NCBI GenBank assembly: GCA_007280825.1
Contig: QYQI01000129.1
Location: forward strand, 1 to 9,630
DNA from: Ignavibacteriales bacterium
GTDB taxonomy: Bacteria; Bacteroidota; Ignavibacteria; Ignavibacteriales; Melioribacteraceae
DNA: 9,630 nt
Reading direction: 5' to 3'
Shown here: one piece after another, positions 1 to 8,100 of the stretch
Layout: each line of letters starts with the position of its first letter
Position numbering within the stretch: the stretch's first letter is position 1
Program-made: the position numbers and the translations under genes
Notes under the pieces: generated by a model
Seen by the model: the letters and a program-made list of their open reading frames with translations, nothing else
The model's database searches: none
What the model was told of the DNA's origin: nothing

Positions 1-81
1 CTATTAACAATAGATTTATCTTTTTGTAATAATAAAGCCGTTCAGTTCATAAAATGGATGAAATTTTTAAATTGGCCTTTC

Positions 82-110
82 TTGACATTCTAACCTCATA
101 GAAATATATT
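82..110 (+). promoter_or_regulatory. sigma70-type promoter of the rplM operon
   Basis: A perfect -35 hexamer TTGACA (82-87) is followed after exactly 17 bp by TATATT (105-110), which matches the -10 consensus at 5 of 6 positions. Transcription would start near 116-118, leaving a 5' leader of about 34 nt before the rplM start. The position directly ahead of a ribosomal protein operon supports it. The start site is inferred. Confidence 0.75.
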
Positions 111-150
111 TACACCCTTTGAAAAATAGAATTTTGTTTTGGAGGCAGTT

Positions 151-591
151 TTGAAGCAGGAAAGAATTACAAGATTTATAAAACCGGAAGACGCCAATCA
201 AAAATGGTATTTGGTTGATGCAAAAGATCAAATTTTGGGACGTTTGGCAGCCAAAGTAGCCAGAGTCATTCGCGGTAAAAATAAACCGGTATTTACACCT
301 AATATGGATACCGGCGATTTTGTAGTCGTTATTAACGCCGATAAAATTAGAATGACCGGTAAGAGAGAAACTCAAAAAACTTATTTCTCACATTCAACGT
401 ATCCGGGTGGTACAAGATTTAGAAGTTTTTCAGAAGTGATGGAAAAGAAACCGGAATTCGCTTTTGAAAATGCAGTTAAAGGAATGCTGCCCAAAACTAA
501 ACTAGGAAGAAAATTAATTAAGAAGTTAAAAGTGTATGCCGGTAATGTACATCCGCATAGCGCTCAAAAACCAGAAGTTATAAGTCTTTAA
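151..591 (+). CDS. rplM: 50S ribosomal protein L13
   Basis: Large-subunit ribosomal protein L13 (uL13), an early-assembly protein that binds 23S rRNA. The 146-residue product has the usual family length and signature stretches: WYLVDAKDQILGRLAA near residues 19-34, GDFVVVINADKIRMTG at 55-70, HSTYPGG at 81-87, AVKGMLPKTKLGR at 108-120 and the C-terminal LKVYAGNVHPHSAQKP. I chose the TTG at 151 because a strong GGAGG (141-145) sits 5 nt upstream. The in-frame TTG at 139 would overlap that ribosome binding site and add only four non-conserved residues. The gene is first in the operon, 12 nt ahead of rpsI, the standard L13-S9 pairing. The non-ATG start may tune expression. Identification is essentially certain; the exact start is likely. 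Confidence 0.97.
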   Translation: MKQERITRFIKPEDANQKWYLVDAKDQILGRLAAKVARVIRGKNKPVFTPNMDTGDFVVVINADKIRMTGKRETQKTYFSHSTYPGGTRFRSFSEVMEKKPEFAFENAVKGMLPKTKLGRKLIKKLKVYAGNVHPHSAQKPEVISL

Positions 592-603
592 TGGAGAGAG
601 TTG

Positions 604-990
604 ATGACAGATAAAATTTTTGTTGGAAGAAGAAAAAATGCTGTAGCCAGAGTTTATTTAAGAAGTGGTTCCGGCAAGATCACCGTTAATGACAAAGAAT
701 ATGAAAAGTTTTTTTCGCGTAAAGATCATCAAGATAATTTAATGCTTCCTTTTGTTGCAACAGAAACTCTCGGTAAATATGATGTTTTTGCAAATGTGAA
801 CGGCGGTGGTATTTCCGGTCAATCAGATTCAATTCGTCTTGGTATTTCAAGAGCGCTAGAAGAAATTAATGGAGATTTTAGAGTTCCGTTAAAAGCTGAA
901 GGTCTTTTGAAAAGAGATCCAAGAATGGTTGAACGTAAAAAGTACGGCCAGAAAAAAGCACGTAAAAGATTCCAATTCTCTAAGAGATAA
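604..990 (+). CDS. rpsI: 30S ribosomal protein S9
   Basis: Small-subunit ribosomal protein S9 (uS9), whose basic C-terminal tail reaches the P-site tRNA. The 128-residue product shows the family hallmarks: GRRKNAVARVYL near residues 8-19, the glycine-rich VNGGGISGQSDSIRLGISRAL at about 65-84, LLKRDPRMVERKKYG at 101-115 and the universal C-terminus KKARKRFQFSKR ending in Lys-Arg. The ATG at 604 is preferred over the adjacent TTG at 601 because GGAGAG (593-598) then lies 5 nt upstream and the conserved protein starts MTDKIFVGRRK. It follows rplM closely and is surely co-transcribed with it. The 106-nt gap after it precedes rpsB and contains a possible leader structure. Confidence 0.97.
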   Translation: MTDKIFVGRRKNAVARVYLRSGSGKITVNDKEYEKFFSRKDHQDNLMLPFVATETLGKYDVFANVNGGGISGQSDSIRLGISRALEEINGDFRVPLKAEGLLKRDPRMVERKKYGQKKARKRFQFSKR

Positions 991-1013
991 TTATTTAATT
1001 AACATTATTCATA

Positions 1014-1072
1014 CTCTCGGATTTGCCCCCTGTGTCTCACGTTAAAAAGAGATGGAAGGCAAAGATGAAGAG
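1014..1072 (+). promoter_or_regulatory. possible rpsB leader hairpin (candidate r-protein autoregulatory RNA)
   Basis: The rpsI-rpsB gap can fold into a nested stem. TTTGCC (1022-1027) pairs perfectly with GGCAAA (1058-1063). Inside it, TGTCTC (1033-1038) pairs with GAGATG (1049-1054), with wobble pairs at its base. Outside it, CTCT (1014-1017) can pair with AGAG (1069-1072). There is no U-tract, so it is not a terminator, and it ends about 25 nt before the rpsB start. Feedback by S2 on its own mRNA is known in other bacteria. Applying that here is inference, and I cannot assign an Rfam family. Confidence 0.35.
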
Positions 1073-1096
1073 GGTAGAAGAAAAACAGGAGAAATC

Positions 1097-2056
1097 ATGT
1101 CTAGAGTCCAACTCACAGAACTCATCGAATCAGGCGCACACTTCGGTCACTTAACACGTCGCTGGAATCCTAAAATGAAACCATACATCTTTATGGAAAA
1201 GAATGGTATTCATATAATTGATTTAAAGAAAACACAAGAGGCAATCGAAGTTGCTGCTCAAGCAATGACTGAAATTGTATCTCAGGGTAAACGTGTTCTT
1301 TTTGTAGGTACAAAAAAGCAAGCTAAAGGAACAGTTGCAGCAGAAGCAAAACGTTCAGACAGTAACTGGGTAAGCGAAAGATGGCTTGGCGGAATGCTAA
1401 CCAACTTTCAGACAATTCGTAAAAGTATTAAACGATTGCAAAACATAGAAAAGATGGAGAGCGACGGTACATTTGAAAAGATCACAAAGAAGGAACGCCT
1501 CGTTCTGACTAGAGAAAAGGATAAGCTAAGAAAAGTTCTTGATGGTGTTGAAACACTTGCAAAAATGCCCGGAGCTTTATTCATAGTTGATATTAAGAAA
1601 GAATCAATTGCAGTTAATGAAGCGTTACGATTGAACATTCCTCTTTTTGCAATCGTAGATACAAACTGCGATCCTGCGCCTATTGATTATATCATTCCGG
1701 CTAATGACGATGCATCACGTGCAGTCGAAGTAATTACACGATTAATTGCCGACGCAGTTATTGAAGGAAATGCAAAATCAAAAGAATTAAGAGCACATGA
1801 AGCAGCTGAAAGAGAAAGTAAAAAAGAAAATAAAGAAGAACAAGAAGTAGAAAAGAAAGACGCAAAAGGTAAAGTAAGAAGAGTAAAAATTGATGAAAAA
1901 GGTGATAAGAGACCGCAACACAGAGATAGGAGAGACAACAGACCGAATAGACCGGCTCCAAGAAGAGATGATAGACATGTTGAAAAGAAAGAAGATAAAC
2001 CGGAAGTAAAACCTGTTGAGAAAAAAGAAGATAGCATTGAAACAAAAACAGAATAA
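1097..2056 (+). CDS. rpsB: 30S ribosomal protein S2 with long charged C-terminal extension
   Basis: Small-subunit ribosomal protein S2 (uS2), needed for late 30S assembly and for S1 docking. The conserved core covers about residues 1-225: LIESGAHFGHLTRRWNPKMKPYI near 9-31, NGIHIIDLKKT at 36-46, VLFVGTKKQAK at 68-78, ERWLGGMLTNF at 94-104, PGALFIVDIKKE at 158-169 and VDTNCDPAPIDYIIPANDDASRAV at 188-210. The ATG at 1097 is chosen because GGAG (1088-1091) lies 5 nt upstream and the family N-terminus begins here. An in-frame ATG at 1052 would add a 15-residue charged leader lacking conservation. At 319 residues the protein is well above the usual 230-260. The extra roughly 92 residues are almost all Lys, Glu, Arg and Asp, with a repeated VEKKED (295-300 and 307-312) and an Arg-rich stretch near 272-293, and are probably disordered. 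Confidence 0.96.
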   Translation: MSRVQLTELIESGAHFGHLTRRWNPKMKPYIFMEKNGIHIIDLKKTQEAIEVAAQAMTEIVSQGKRVLFVGTKKQAKGTVAAEAKRSDSNWVSERWLGGMLTNFQTIRKSIKRLQNIEKMESDGTFEKITKKERLVLTREKDKLRKVLDGVETLAKMPGALFIVDIKKESIAVNEALRLNIPLFAIVDTNCDPAPIDYIIPANDDASRAVEVITRLIADAVIEGNAKSKELRAHEAAERESKKENKEEQEVEKKDAKGKVRRVKIDEKGDKRPQHRDRRDNRPNRPAPRRDDRHVEKKEDKPEVKPVEKKEDSIETKTE

Positions 2057-2099
2057 ATGTTAATAAAGTTTTTTAGAAAATTATTGAGGTAAATAAATT

Positions 2100-2969
2100 A
2101 TGGCTGTAAGTGCAAATCAGGTAAAAGAATTAAGAGAAAAAACCGGCGCAGGGATGATGGATTGCAAGAAAGCTCTTGAAGAGGCTAACGGTGACTTCGA
2201 AAAAGCAGTTGAACTATTAAGAAAGAAAGGTGCATCTGTTGCAGCAAAGCGTGCTGAAAGAACTGCAAATGAAGGAATAGTTTTAACACGTGTTTTCAAT
2301 AATGGAAAAACCGGTGCAATTTTAGAAGTGAATTGCGAAACAGATTTCGTTGCTAAGAGTGATAACTTTGTGAATTTTACAAACTTTGTTATGGATGTTG
2401 TTGTTAACAATAAACCCGCAAGTGTATCATCTCTGATGGAAATGTCGAAAGATGGTAAGAAAGCTGCTGATGAATTAAATGCGATCATTGGTAGAATCGG
2501 AGAGAAAATTGAAGTATCACGTTTTGTAATTGATAGCACTGCTAATGGTGAAATTGTAGATTATGTTCATGCAGGTTCAAAACTTGGTGTTCTTATTGAG
2601 GCAGAGAATGTTCCTTCTGATAAAACAAATTTATTCGAACCGGTCTTAAAAGACATTGCAATGCAAGTTGCCGCTATGCGACCATTATCAATATATCGTG
2701 ATGAAGTTGATAAAACTCTAATTGAAAAAGAAGTTGAGATTTACAAAGAGCTCGCGCGCAAAGAAGGTAAACCGGAACAGATTCTAGAAAAAATTGCTCT
2801 TGGTAAACTAAATAAATTCTACGAAGAGAATTGTCTTTTTGAACAAGCGTTTGTAAAAGATAATACGAAAAAGATCGGCGGATTAATTGAAGAGTTTAAT
2901 AAAACAAACTCAGCGCAAGTGAAACTGATTAAATTCAGAAGATTTCACCTCAGCGATGAGAAAAAGTAA
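2100..2969 (+). CDS. tsf: translation elongation factor Ts
   Basis: EF-Ts is the cytoplasmic guanine nucleotide exchange factor that releases GDP from EF-Tu. The 289-residue product has a typical length. It has an N-terminal UBA-like domain (about 4-45: VKELREKTGAGMMDCKKAL, then LRKKGASVAAKRAERTANEG) and the NCETDFVAKSDNF segment (about 78-90) carrying the TDFV motif that contacts EF-Tu. Two core subdomains follow, including AAMRPLSIYRDEV (about 197-209) and a C-terminal region with KIALGKLNKFYEENCLFEQAFVKD. The start at 2100 has a GAGG (2086-2089) 10 nt upstream, a somewhat long spacing. It lies 43 nt after rpsB, the classic S2-EF-Ts pairing, and is followed 5 nt after its stop by a strong intrinsic terminator. 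Confidence 0.97.
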   Translation: MAVSANQVKELREKTGAGMMDCKKALEEANGDFEKAVELLRKKGASVAAKRAERTANEGIVLTRVFNNGKTGAILEVNCETDFVAKSDNFVNFTNFVMDVVVNNKPASVSSLMEMSKDGKKAADELNAIIGRIGEKIEVSRFVIDSTANGEIVDYVHAGSKLGVLIEAENVPSDKTNLFEPVLKDIAMQVAAMRPLSIYRDEVDKTLIEKEVEIYKELARKEGKPEQILEKIALGKLNKFYEENCLFEQAFVKDNTKKIGGLIEEFNKTNSAQVKLIKFRRFHLSDEKK

Positions 2970-2974
2970 TTCGG

Positions 2975-3010
2975 AAAAAGGTCTTATTTCTAAATAAGAC
3001 CTTTTTTTTT
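2975..3010 (+). terminator. intrinsic terminator after tsf
   Basis: A long perfect inverted repeat has GGTCTTAT (2980-2987) pairing with ATAAGACC (2994-3001) and a four-base TCTA loop. It is extended by A-run/T-run pairing at the base to about 14 bp and runs into a nine-T tract (3002-3010). This is a textbook Rho-independent terminator. It closes the rplM-rpsI-rpsB-tsf unit just 17 nt before pyrH, so pyrH-frr expression depends on read-through or on a promoter not evident in the gap. Confidence 0.92.
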
Positions 3011-3026
3011 ATATTGGAAACGATTT

Positions 3027-3752
3027 ATGACTACTAAACTTAAATACAAAAGAATATTACTAAAGCTCAGCGGAGAATCTCTGGCTGGCGAGAACGAATT
3101 TGGAATCGAACCCAAAATCTTGGATTTCTTTTCTGATGAAATAAAAACAATTCATTCACTCGGAGTTCAAGTAGGGATTGTAATCGGAGGCGGAAATATA
3201 TATCGCGGATTAAACGCCAACGGTCAAGGTATTGACCGTGTAACAGGTGATCATATGGGAATGCTGGCAACGATGATCAATTCACTTGCTTTGCAAAATG
3301 CTTGTGAGAATAAAGGAATGTACACTCGCTTGATGACCGCAATTAATATGGAAGCTATTGCAGAACCTTATATCAGGCGCAGAGCTATAAGACATCTTGA
3401 AAAGGGAAGAGTAGTAATCCTTGGAGCAGGAACAGGTCATCCATATTTCAGTACTGATACAGCCGCTTCATTAAGAGCTGTTGAGATTGAAGCCGATGCA
3501 ATATTGAAAGGAACGCGTGTTGACGGTGTATTCGATTCTGATCCGGAAAAAAATCCGGATGCATTTCGCTTTGAAGAAATCTCTTACATTGATGTTCTCC
3601 AAAAAAATCTTCGTGTTATGGATTTAACGGCAATCAGTTTATGTAAAGAAAATAATTTACCGATAATAATATTTAATATGGATAAACCCGGTAATCTTTT
3701 AAAAGTTGTTACGGGAGAAAATATTGGAACATCGGTTAGAAATTTGGCGTAA
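3027..3752 (+). CDS. pyrH: UMP kinase (uridylate kinase)
   Basis: Cytoplasmic UMP kinase of the amino-acid-kinase fold, catalysing UMP + ATP to UDP + ADP in pyrimidine nucleotide synthesis. In many bacteria it is a hexamer activated by GTP and inhibited by UTP. At 241 residues it has the normal length. Visible motifs are the phosphate-binding LLKLSGESLAG (11-21), GGGNIYRG (54-61), the GDHMGMLATMINSLAL segment (74-89), the ribose/UMP-binding GAGTGHPYFSTDTAASLRA (133-151), KGTRVDGVFDSDP (161-173) and RVMDLTAISLCKENNLPIIIFN (196-217). The ATG at 3027 follows a weak GGA-type ribosome site. It sits directly downstream of the tsf terminator and 30 nt ahead of frr, a pyrH-frr order widely conserved in bacteria. 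Confidence 0.97.
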   Translation: MTTKLKYKRILLKLSGESLAGENEFGIEPKILDFFSDEIKTIHSLGVQVGIVIGGGNIYRGLNANGQGIDRVTGDHMGMLATMINSLALQNACENKGMYTRLMTAINMEAIAEPYIRRRAIRHLEKGRVVILGAGTGHPYFSTDTAASLRAVEIEADAILKGTRVDGVFDSDPEKNPDAFRFEEISYIDVLQKNLRVMDLTAISLCKENNLPIIIFNMDKPGNLLKVVTGENIGTSVRNLA

Positions 3753-3782
3753 ACTATTAAGAACTAAAATTTGTGAGGTCCT

Positions 3783-4343
3783 ATGTTAAACCATCCACAA
3801 ATAAAAGATGCTCGCCATCGGATGGATAAAAGTGTTGAAGCATTCAGAGCTGAAATTGCAAAAATTAGAACAGGCAAAGCTACAACTGCATTACTCGACG
3901 GTATAAAAGTAGATTATTACGGAACAATGAGTCCTCTCAATCAAGTCGGTAATGTCTCTGTATTTGATGCACACACAATTTCAATTACTCCATGGGATAA
4001 ATCAATGGTGCAGGCAATTGATAAAGCTATTCTTGCATCAGACCTTGGATTAAATCCAATAAGTGATGGAACTAATCTTAAGATCCCCATACCACTGTTA
4101 ACCGAAGAACGAAGAAAAGATCTTGTAAAATTGGTTAAGAAATTTGGTGAAGAAGCAAAAGTTGCTTTAAGAAATGTACGCCGCGATGCAAATGATCATC
4201 TTAAGAAAATGGAAAAAGAAAAAAAGATGACAGAAGATGAATTGAAAGAAGCTGAAAAAGAAACGCAGAAGCTTACGGATGAACATATTACAATGGTTGA
4301 TGAGATTATAAAGCATAAAGAAAAAGAAATTATGGAAGTGTAA
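3783..4343 (+). CDS. frr: ribosome recycling factor
   Basis: Ribosome recycling factor works with EF-G to split the post-termination ribosome so that subunits can be reused. The 186-residue product matches the usual length of about 185. It has the long helical domain I formed from both ends of the chain and the small domain II between (about residues 31-104). Recognisable stretches are FRAEIAKIRTGKATTALLDGIKVDYYG (21-47), PLNQVGNVSV (51-60), ITPWDKSMVQAIDKAI (68-83), LGLNPISDGTNLKIPIPLLTEERRKDLVK (88-116) and the near-invariant ALRNVRRDAND (128-138) containing the catalytically important arginines. A GAGG (3775-3778) lies 4 nt upstream of the ATG. It is probably co-transcribed with pyrH, and no obvious intrinsic terminator follows it. 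Confidence 0.97.
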   Translation: MLNHPQIKDARHRMDKSVEAFRAEIAKIRTGKATTALLDGIKVDYYGTMSPLNQVGNVSVFDAHTISITPWDKSMVQAIDKAILASDLGLNPISDGTNLKIPIPLLTEERRKDLVKLVKKFGEEAKVALRNVRRDANDHLKKMEKEKKMTEDELKEAEKETQKLTDEHITMVDEIIKHKEKEIMEV

Positions 4344-4355
4344 TATCACCCAAAT

Positions 4356-4411
4356 ATTAACGACTTATCTATTTAACGAAAGTTAATTGTGCCTGAACAA
4401 TTTCAGGTTAC
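4356..4411 (+). promoter_or_regulatory. repeat and hairpin cluster upstream of the response regulator (possible operator)
   Basis: The 91-nt gap between frr and the regulator contains TTAACGA twice (4357-4363 and 4373-4379, period 16). GTTAAT (4382-4387) is the inverted partner of ATTAAC (4356-4361). A separate inverted repeat CCTGAA/TTCAGG (4392-4397 and 4402-4407, loop CAAT) follows and can be extended by GT/AC with one bulge. No T-tract follows, so it is not a simple terminator. A role in controlling the two-component operon is inference from position only. Confidence 0.3.
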
Positions 4412-4434
4412 ATAGTAAATTAAAGTAGTGAGTC

Positions 4435-5187
4435 ATGAATCCTCAAAATGTATTTAATAAGCTAACAGCAATAATAGTTGATGATGAACTTCATGGAAGG
4501 GAGAATCTAAAAAAGATCATAGAAAATTATTGTCATGAGATTGAAATTCTAGGATGTGCGGATTCCGTGGTTAGTGCAAAGGAGCTTGTAAGTATTCATA
4601 AGCCCGATGTAGTGTTTCTCGATATTAATATGCCGGTACTTGACGGATTTGATTTTCTTGATGAATACGATGAACTGAACTTTATGGTAGTATTCGTAAG
4701 TGCTCACGAGGAATTTGGTATTAATGCCGTGAAAGCCGGAGCCACAGATTATCTACTTAAACCGGTAAATATCAAGGAGCTTAAACAGACAGTTAAAAAA
4801 CTTTTATTGATTAAGAATAAAAAGATAAAAGCCGAGATTGTTCATGAAACAGATAAATTAGTTCTTCCTGCATCTCATGGATTTAATGTATTGGAAATTG
4901 ATGATATAATCCGTCTTGAAGCTGAAGGATGTTATACAAAAGTAATTTTTAAGAATGGAAAGAATACAATCATTTCCCGCACATTAAAAGATTTTGAGGA
5001 AACCGTACCGAAAGAAAAATTTTTCAGAATTCACAAATCTCATCTGATCAATCTGAAGTATATTAAAGACTATTCAAACATCAGCGGAAACTTTGTTACG
5101 ATGACAGACGGCAGCAGGATCGAGATATCGCGCAGGAAAGCTCCGGAATTTATTCAGAAAATAAAAGCAGTGCTTAATACTATCTGA
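4435..5187 (+). CDS. LytTR-family two-component response regulator
   Basis: Response regulator with an N-terminal CheY-like receiver (about residues 10-125) and a C-terminal LytTR DNA-binding domain (about 145-248), 250 residues in all, the usual size. The acidic pair Asp16-Asp17, phosphoacceptor Asp63 in VVFLDINMPVLDG, the switch Ser89 in FVSAHE and Lys109 in DYLLKP are all present, so the receiver looks functional. The DNA-binding half shows the family pattern IIRLEAEGCYTKVIFKNG and FFRIHKSHLINLKYI, with a late basic ISRRK. LytTR proteins bind direct repeats about two helical turns apart. Its kinase partner begins 2 nt after its stop, so the two are surely co-translated. The ATG at 4435 lacks a strong ribosome site. 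Targets are unknown, but see the phased repeats at 8195-8251. No specific gene symbol can be assigned. Confidence 0.94.
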   Translation: MNPQNVFNKLTAIIVDDELHGRENLKKIIENYCHEIEILGCADSVVSAKELVSIHKPDVVFLDINMPVLDGFDFLDEYDELNFMVVFVSAHEEFGINAVKAGATDYLLKPVNIKELKQTVKKLLLIKNKKIKAEIVHETDKLVLPASHGFNVLEIDDIIRLEAEGCYTKVIFKNGKNTIISRTLKDFEETVPKEKFFRIHKSHLINLKYIKDYSNISGNFVTMTDGSRIEISRRKAPEFIQKIKAVLNTI

Positions 5188-5189
5188 AT

Positions 5190-8100
5190 ATGTTTAAAAA
5201 AATTTTAATACTTACCGTAATAAGTTTTCTTCAGTATGTCCAACTTTATTCACAGACACCTTCTTATTATCATTACACTTCATCTGACGGACTGGCGTCT
5301 TCAACTGTTTTTAATATCATTCAGGATAGAAACGGTTTTATCTGGTTCGCTACGTTAAACGGAATGAGCAAGTTTGACGGAAAACACTTTACTACGTTCA
5401 GAACGATTGACGGTCTTAATTCCAATTCAATCATATCTCTTGTGGAAGGGAAAAATGGTGAATTGTATATCGGTAATTATGAAAAAGGGATTAATGTTTT
5501 AAGAAACGACCGGATCGAAAACTATTGCAGTGAGATTGACGGGAAAAGTTTTGCTATATCATATTTGTTACTTATCCCTTCAGGTAATTACCAGAAAAAA
5601 TTATATGCCTATCGTAGTTCTGAGGGAATAAATGTTATTAACGAAAAAATACCTTCCGGCTTTTCTAATTACATTATTAACACCTATCCCGTTCAAATAA
5701 TTAAATTAGAAAAATTATTAAGTTCTGAAGTAATTGCTTTAACCACAACCGGGTTATTCAATTTCAAAAACAACAAATTAACCAAATTGAGAATTACCGG
5801 CTTACCTGATACCACTGTTTATTGTCTTACTGACGGTGATGACGGCAGTTACTTTATCGGCACAAAAGGGATTATCTACAAGATAAAAAACAACACTGTA
5901 ATTAAAATATATAAAATAGATCTCTACGCCGGCAATAATAATGTTATATCCATCTTAAGAGACAAAAATGATAATATTTGGTTTTCAATTATGAACAGAG
6001 GTTTCTTTTTAATTCCGAACGGTTCAGATAAAATCATTGATATCGGAAGAAAAATGGATCTGCAGAATACGCTTGTAAATAATTACCTTGAAGATAATGA
6101 AGGGAATATTTGGATAAGCACATTCGGCAAAGGCGTTTATTGTATAAATAATCTTTATTTAAGAAGCTACAATGAAAAAGACGGATTGAGCAATAATAAT
6201 GTTTATTCAGTTGCTAAAGAAAAATCCGGTAAATTATTGATTGGTACTTTTAATGGTATTAATATTTTAGATAACGGAAGATTCAACCAAATCAAGAACA
6301 ATTCGGGAAAAACATTAACGGAATATATCTACAATATTAAAAACGTTAATAATGATTTTTATATCTGCGGTGCGTTTGGCGGAAATCTAATAAAAAATAT
6401 TTCTTACAAGGGAATAAAATTTTATATGTTCAATTCGCCATCTTTCAGTAAGACTGGCGACGGACTTTATTTGTTCGGAACAGGGGGAAATTCCATAAGA
6501 GTTCAAAGAGATCTTAACAATAAGAAGGATCAACATTACCAGTTCTATATTTTTGGAGATAGCGTTAATCTAAACCGCGTTAACGAAATTTTTGAGGATA
6601 CACAAAAGAATATCTGGATAGGCACAAGTCTTGGTTTATGCAAAGTATCCAACTCGTCTGACTATAAGGTAGGATGGAAGAAATCTTTTTTCCCCTCTAA
6701 TCCGGTTCTGAACTCAAGAATAAATTCAATCTTTCAGGATAATAAAAATAATGTCTGGTTTGCCGGCGAAAAAGGGATTGCACACTATAACCTCAAAAAT
6801 GATTCGATTAAAACTTACACAAATATAAATGGGTATGACTTATCATCCTCTACTTCTATTGTATCTGATAACAAGAACAGGATTTGGATTGGAAACATGA
6901 AGGGACTTTATTTATTTGACGGGAATTCAATCAAACATCTTAACAGGCAAACAGGTCTTCCATCGAATGAAGTATACTCTCTTTTTTATGATGAGGGAAA
7001 AAACTATCTGTACATCGGTACAAGTAACGGGATCTCTTTTCTAGACATAAATTTATTCAACAACTATGTTCCTCCTTCACTCAATGTAAAAATAATCAGC
7101 ATAAAAGCAGGTGATTCGGTTTATACAAACTATAACAATTTAGTTTTTAAACCGGATCAACATGATGTTTACATAGACTTTAAAGCGTTAAGCTTTTCTT
7201 CGCCGAGTTCAGTAAGATATAAATATAATTTAAATGGTGAGTGGAAGGAAACTGATCATGATTTCCTGGATTTCATTTCTCTTGCGAATGGGAAATATGA
7301 GCTGCAAATTATGGCTAAAACTCAGAATGCTGATTGGAGTAAACCATATTTTCTTTCCTTCCGTGTACTGCCCCGATTCATTGAAACGATCTGGTTTGAC
7401 CTTTTGATAATATCAATATTTGTTTTTGTCTCTATTTCAGTTGTAACATGGCGCTTGAAGCTGAATAATAAAAAGATTGGTGAAGAGTTAATACTTACAG
7501 AAAGAATAAATGATCTTAAACATCAGGCTTTATCAGCAATGATGAATCCGCATTTTATTTTTAACTCGCTCAATTCAGTACAGTACCTCATCAATTGCCA
7601 GAGAAATGAAGAAGCAAATGATTATATAGCCATGATGGCTAAGCTGATCAGAAAAAATCTTGATACAGCAGGAAGCGGATTTATTCTTTTATCGGAAGAA
7701 ATTTACCGGCTTAAACTTTATCTCGATCTTGAAAAGCTAAGGTTCCGGGAAAATTTTTCTTATGAAATTATTACCGGAACAGATGTTAAAACCAATTCTA
7801 TAATGATACCGAATATGATCATCCAACCGTTTGTGGAAAATACTCTTTGGCATGGAATAATTAATTCCGGTAGTAGAGGACTAGTAACAATTTCATTTTC
7901 ATTTGAAAATGTAGATATTGATTCAATAATCTGCAGATCATTAATAATTAAAGTTACCGATAATGGAATAGGAATTAAAGAAGCAAAGAAGAATAAAAGA
8001 GAAGATCACATTTCAAAAGGGATACAAATTATTGAAGAACGTCTCAGATTGCTGAGCACAAAAATGCAGCTTCCTAAACCGATCATGTTTGAAGATTTAA

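Noticed and set aside
139..150. TTG at 139 as the rplM start
   Set aside because: The GGAGG ribosome site at 141-145 would lie inside the coding sequence; the TTG at 151 has ideal spacing to it.
67..375. Minus-strand open frame overlapping the rplM promoter and 5' half
   Set aside because: It runs antisense to a certain ribosomal protein gene and its promoter and has no recognisable domain.
1052..1096. ATG at 1052 as the rpsB start
   Set aside because: It adds 15 charged residues not part of the S2 family N-terminus, while the ATG at 1097 has GGAG at correct spacing.
1687..2045. Several overlapping minus-strand open frames opposite the end of rpsB
   Set aside because: They mirror the purine-rich coding strand of the S2 tail, giving Ser/Leu/Phe-rich translations without domains or ribosome sites.
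4389..4411. Hairpin after frr as an intrinsic terminator
   Set aside because: The stem is not followed by a T-tract, and its arms are short.
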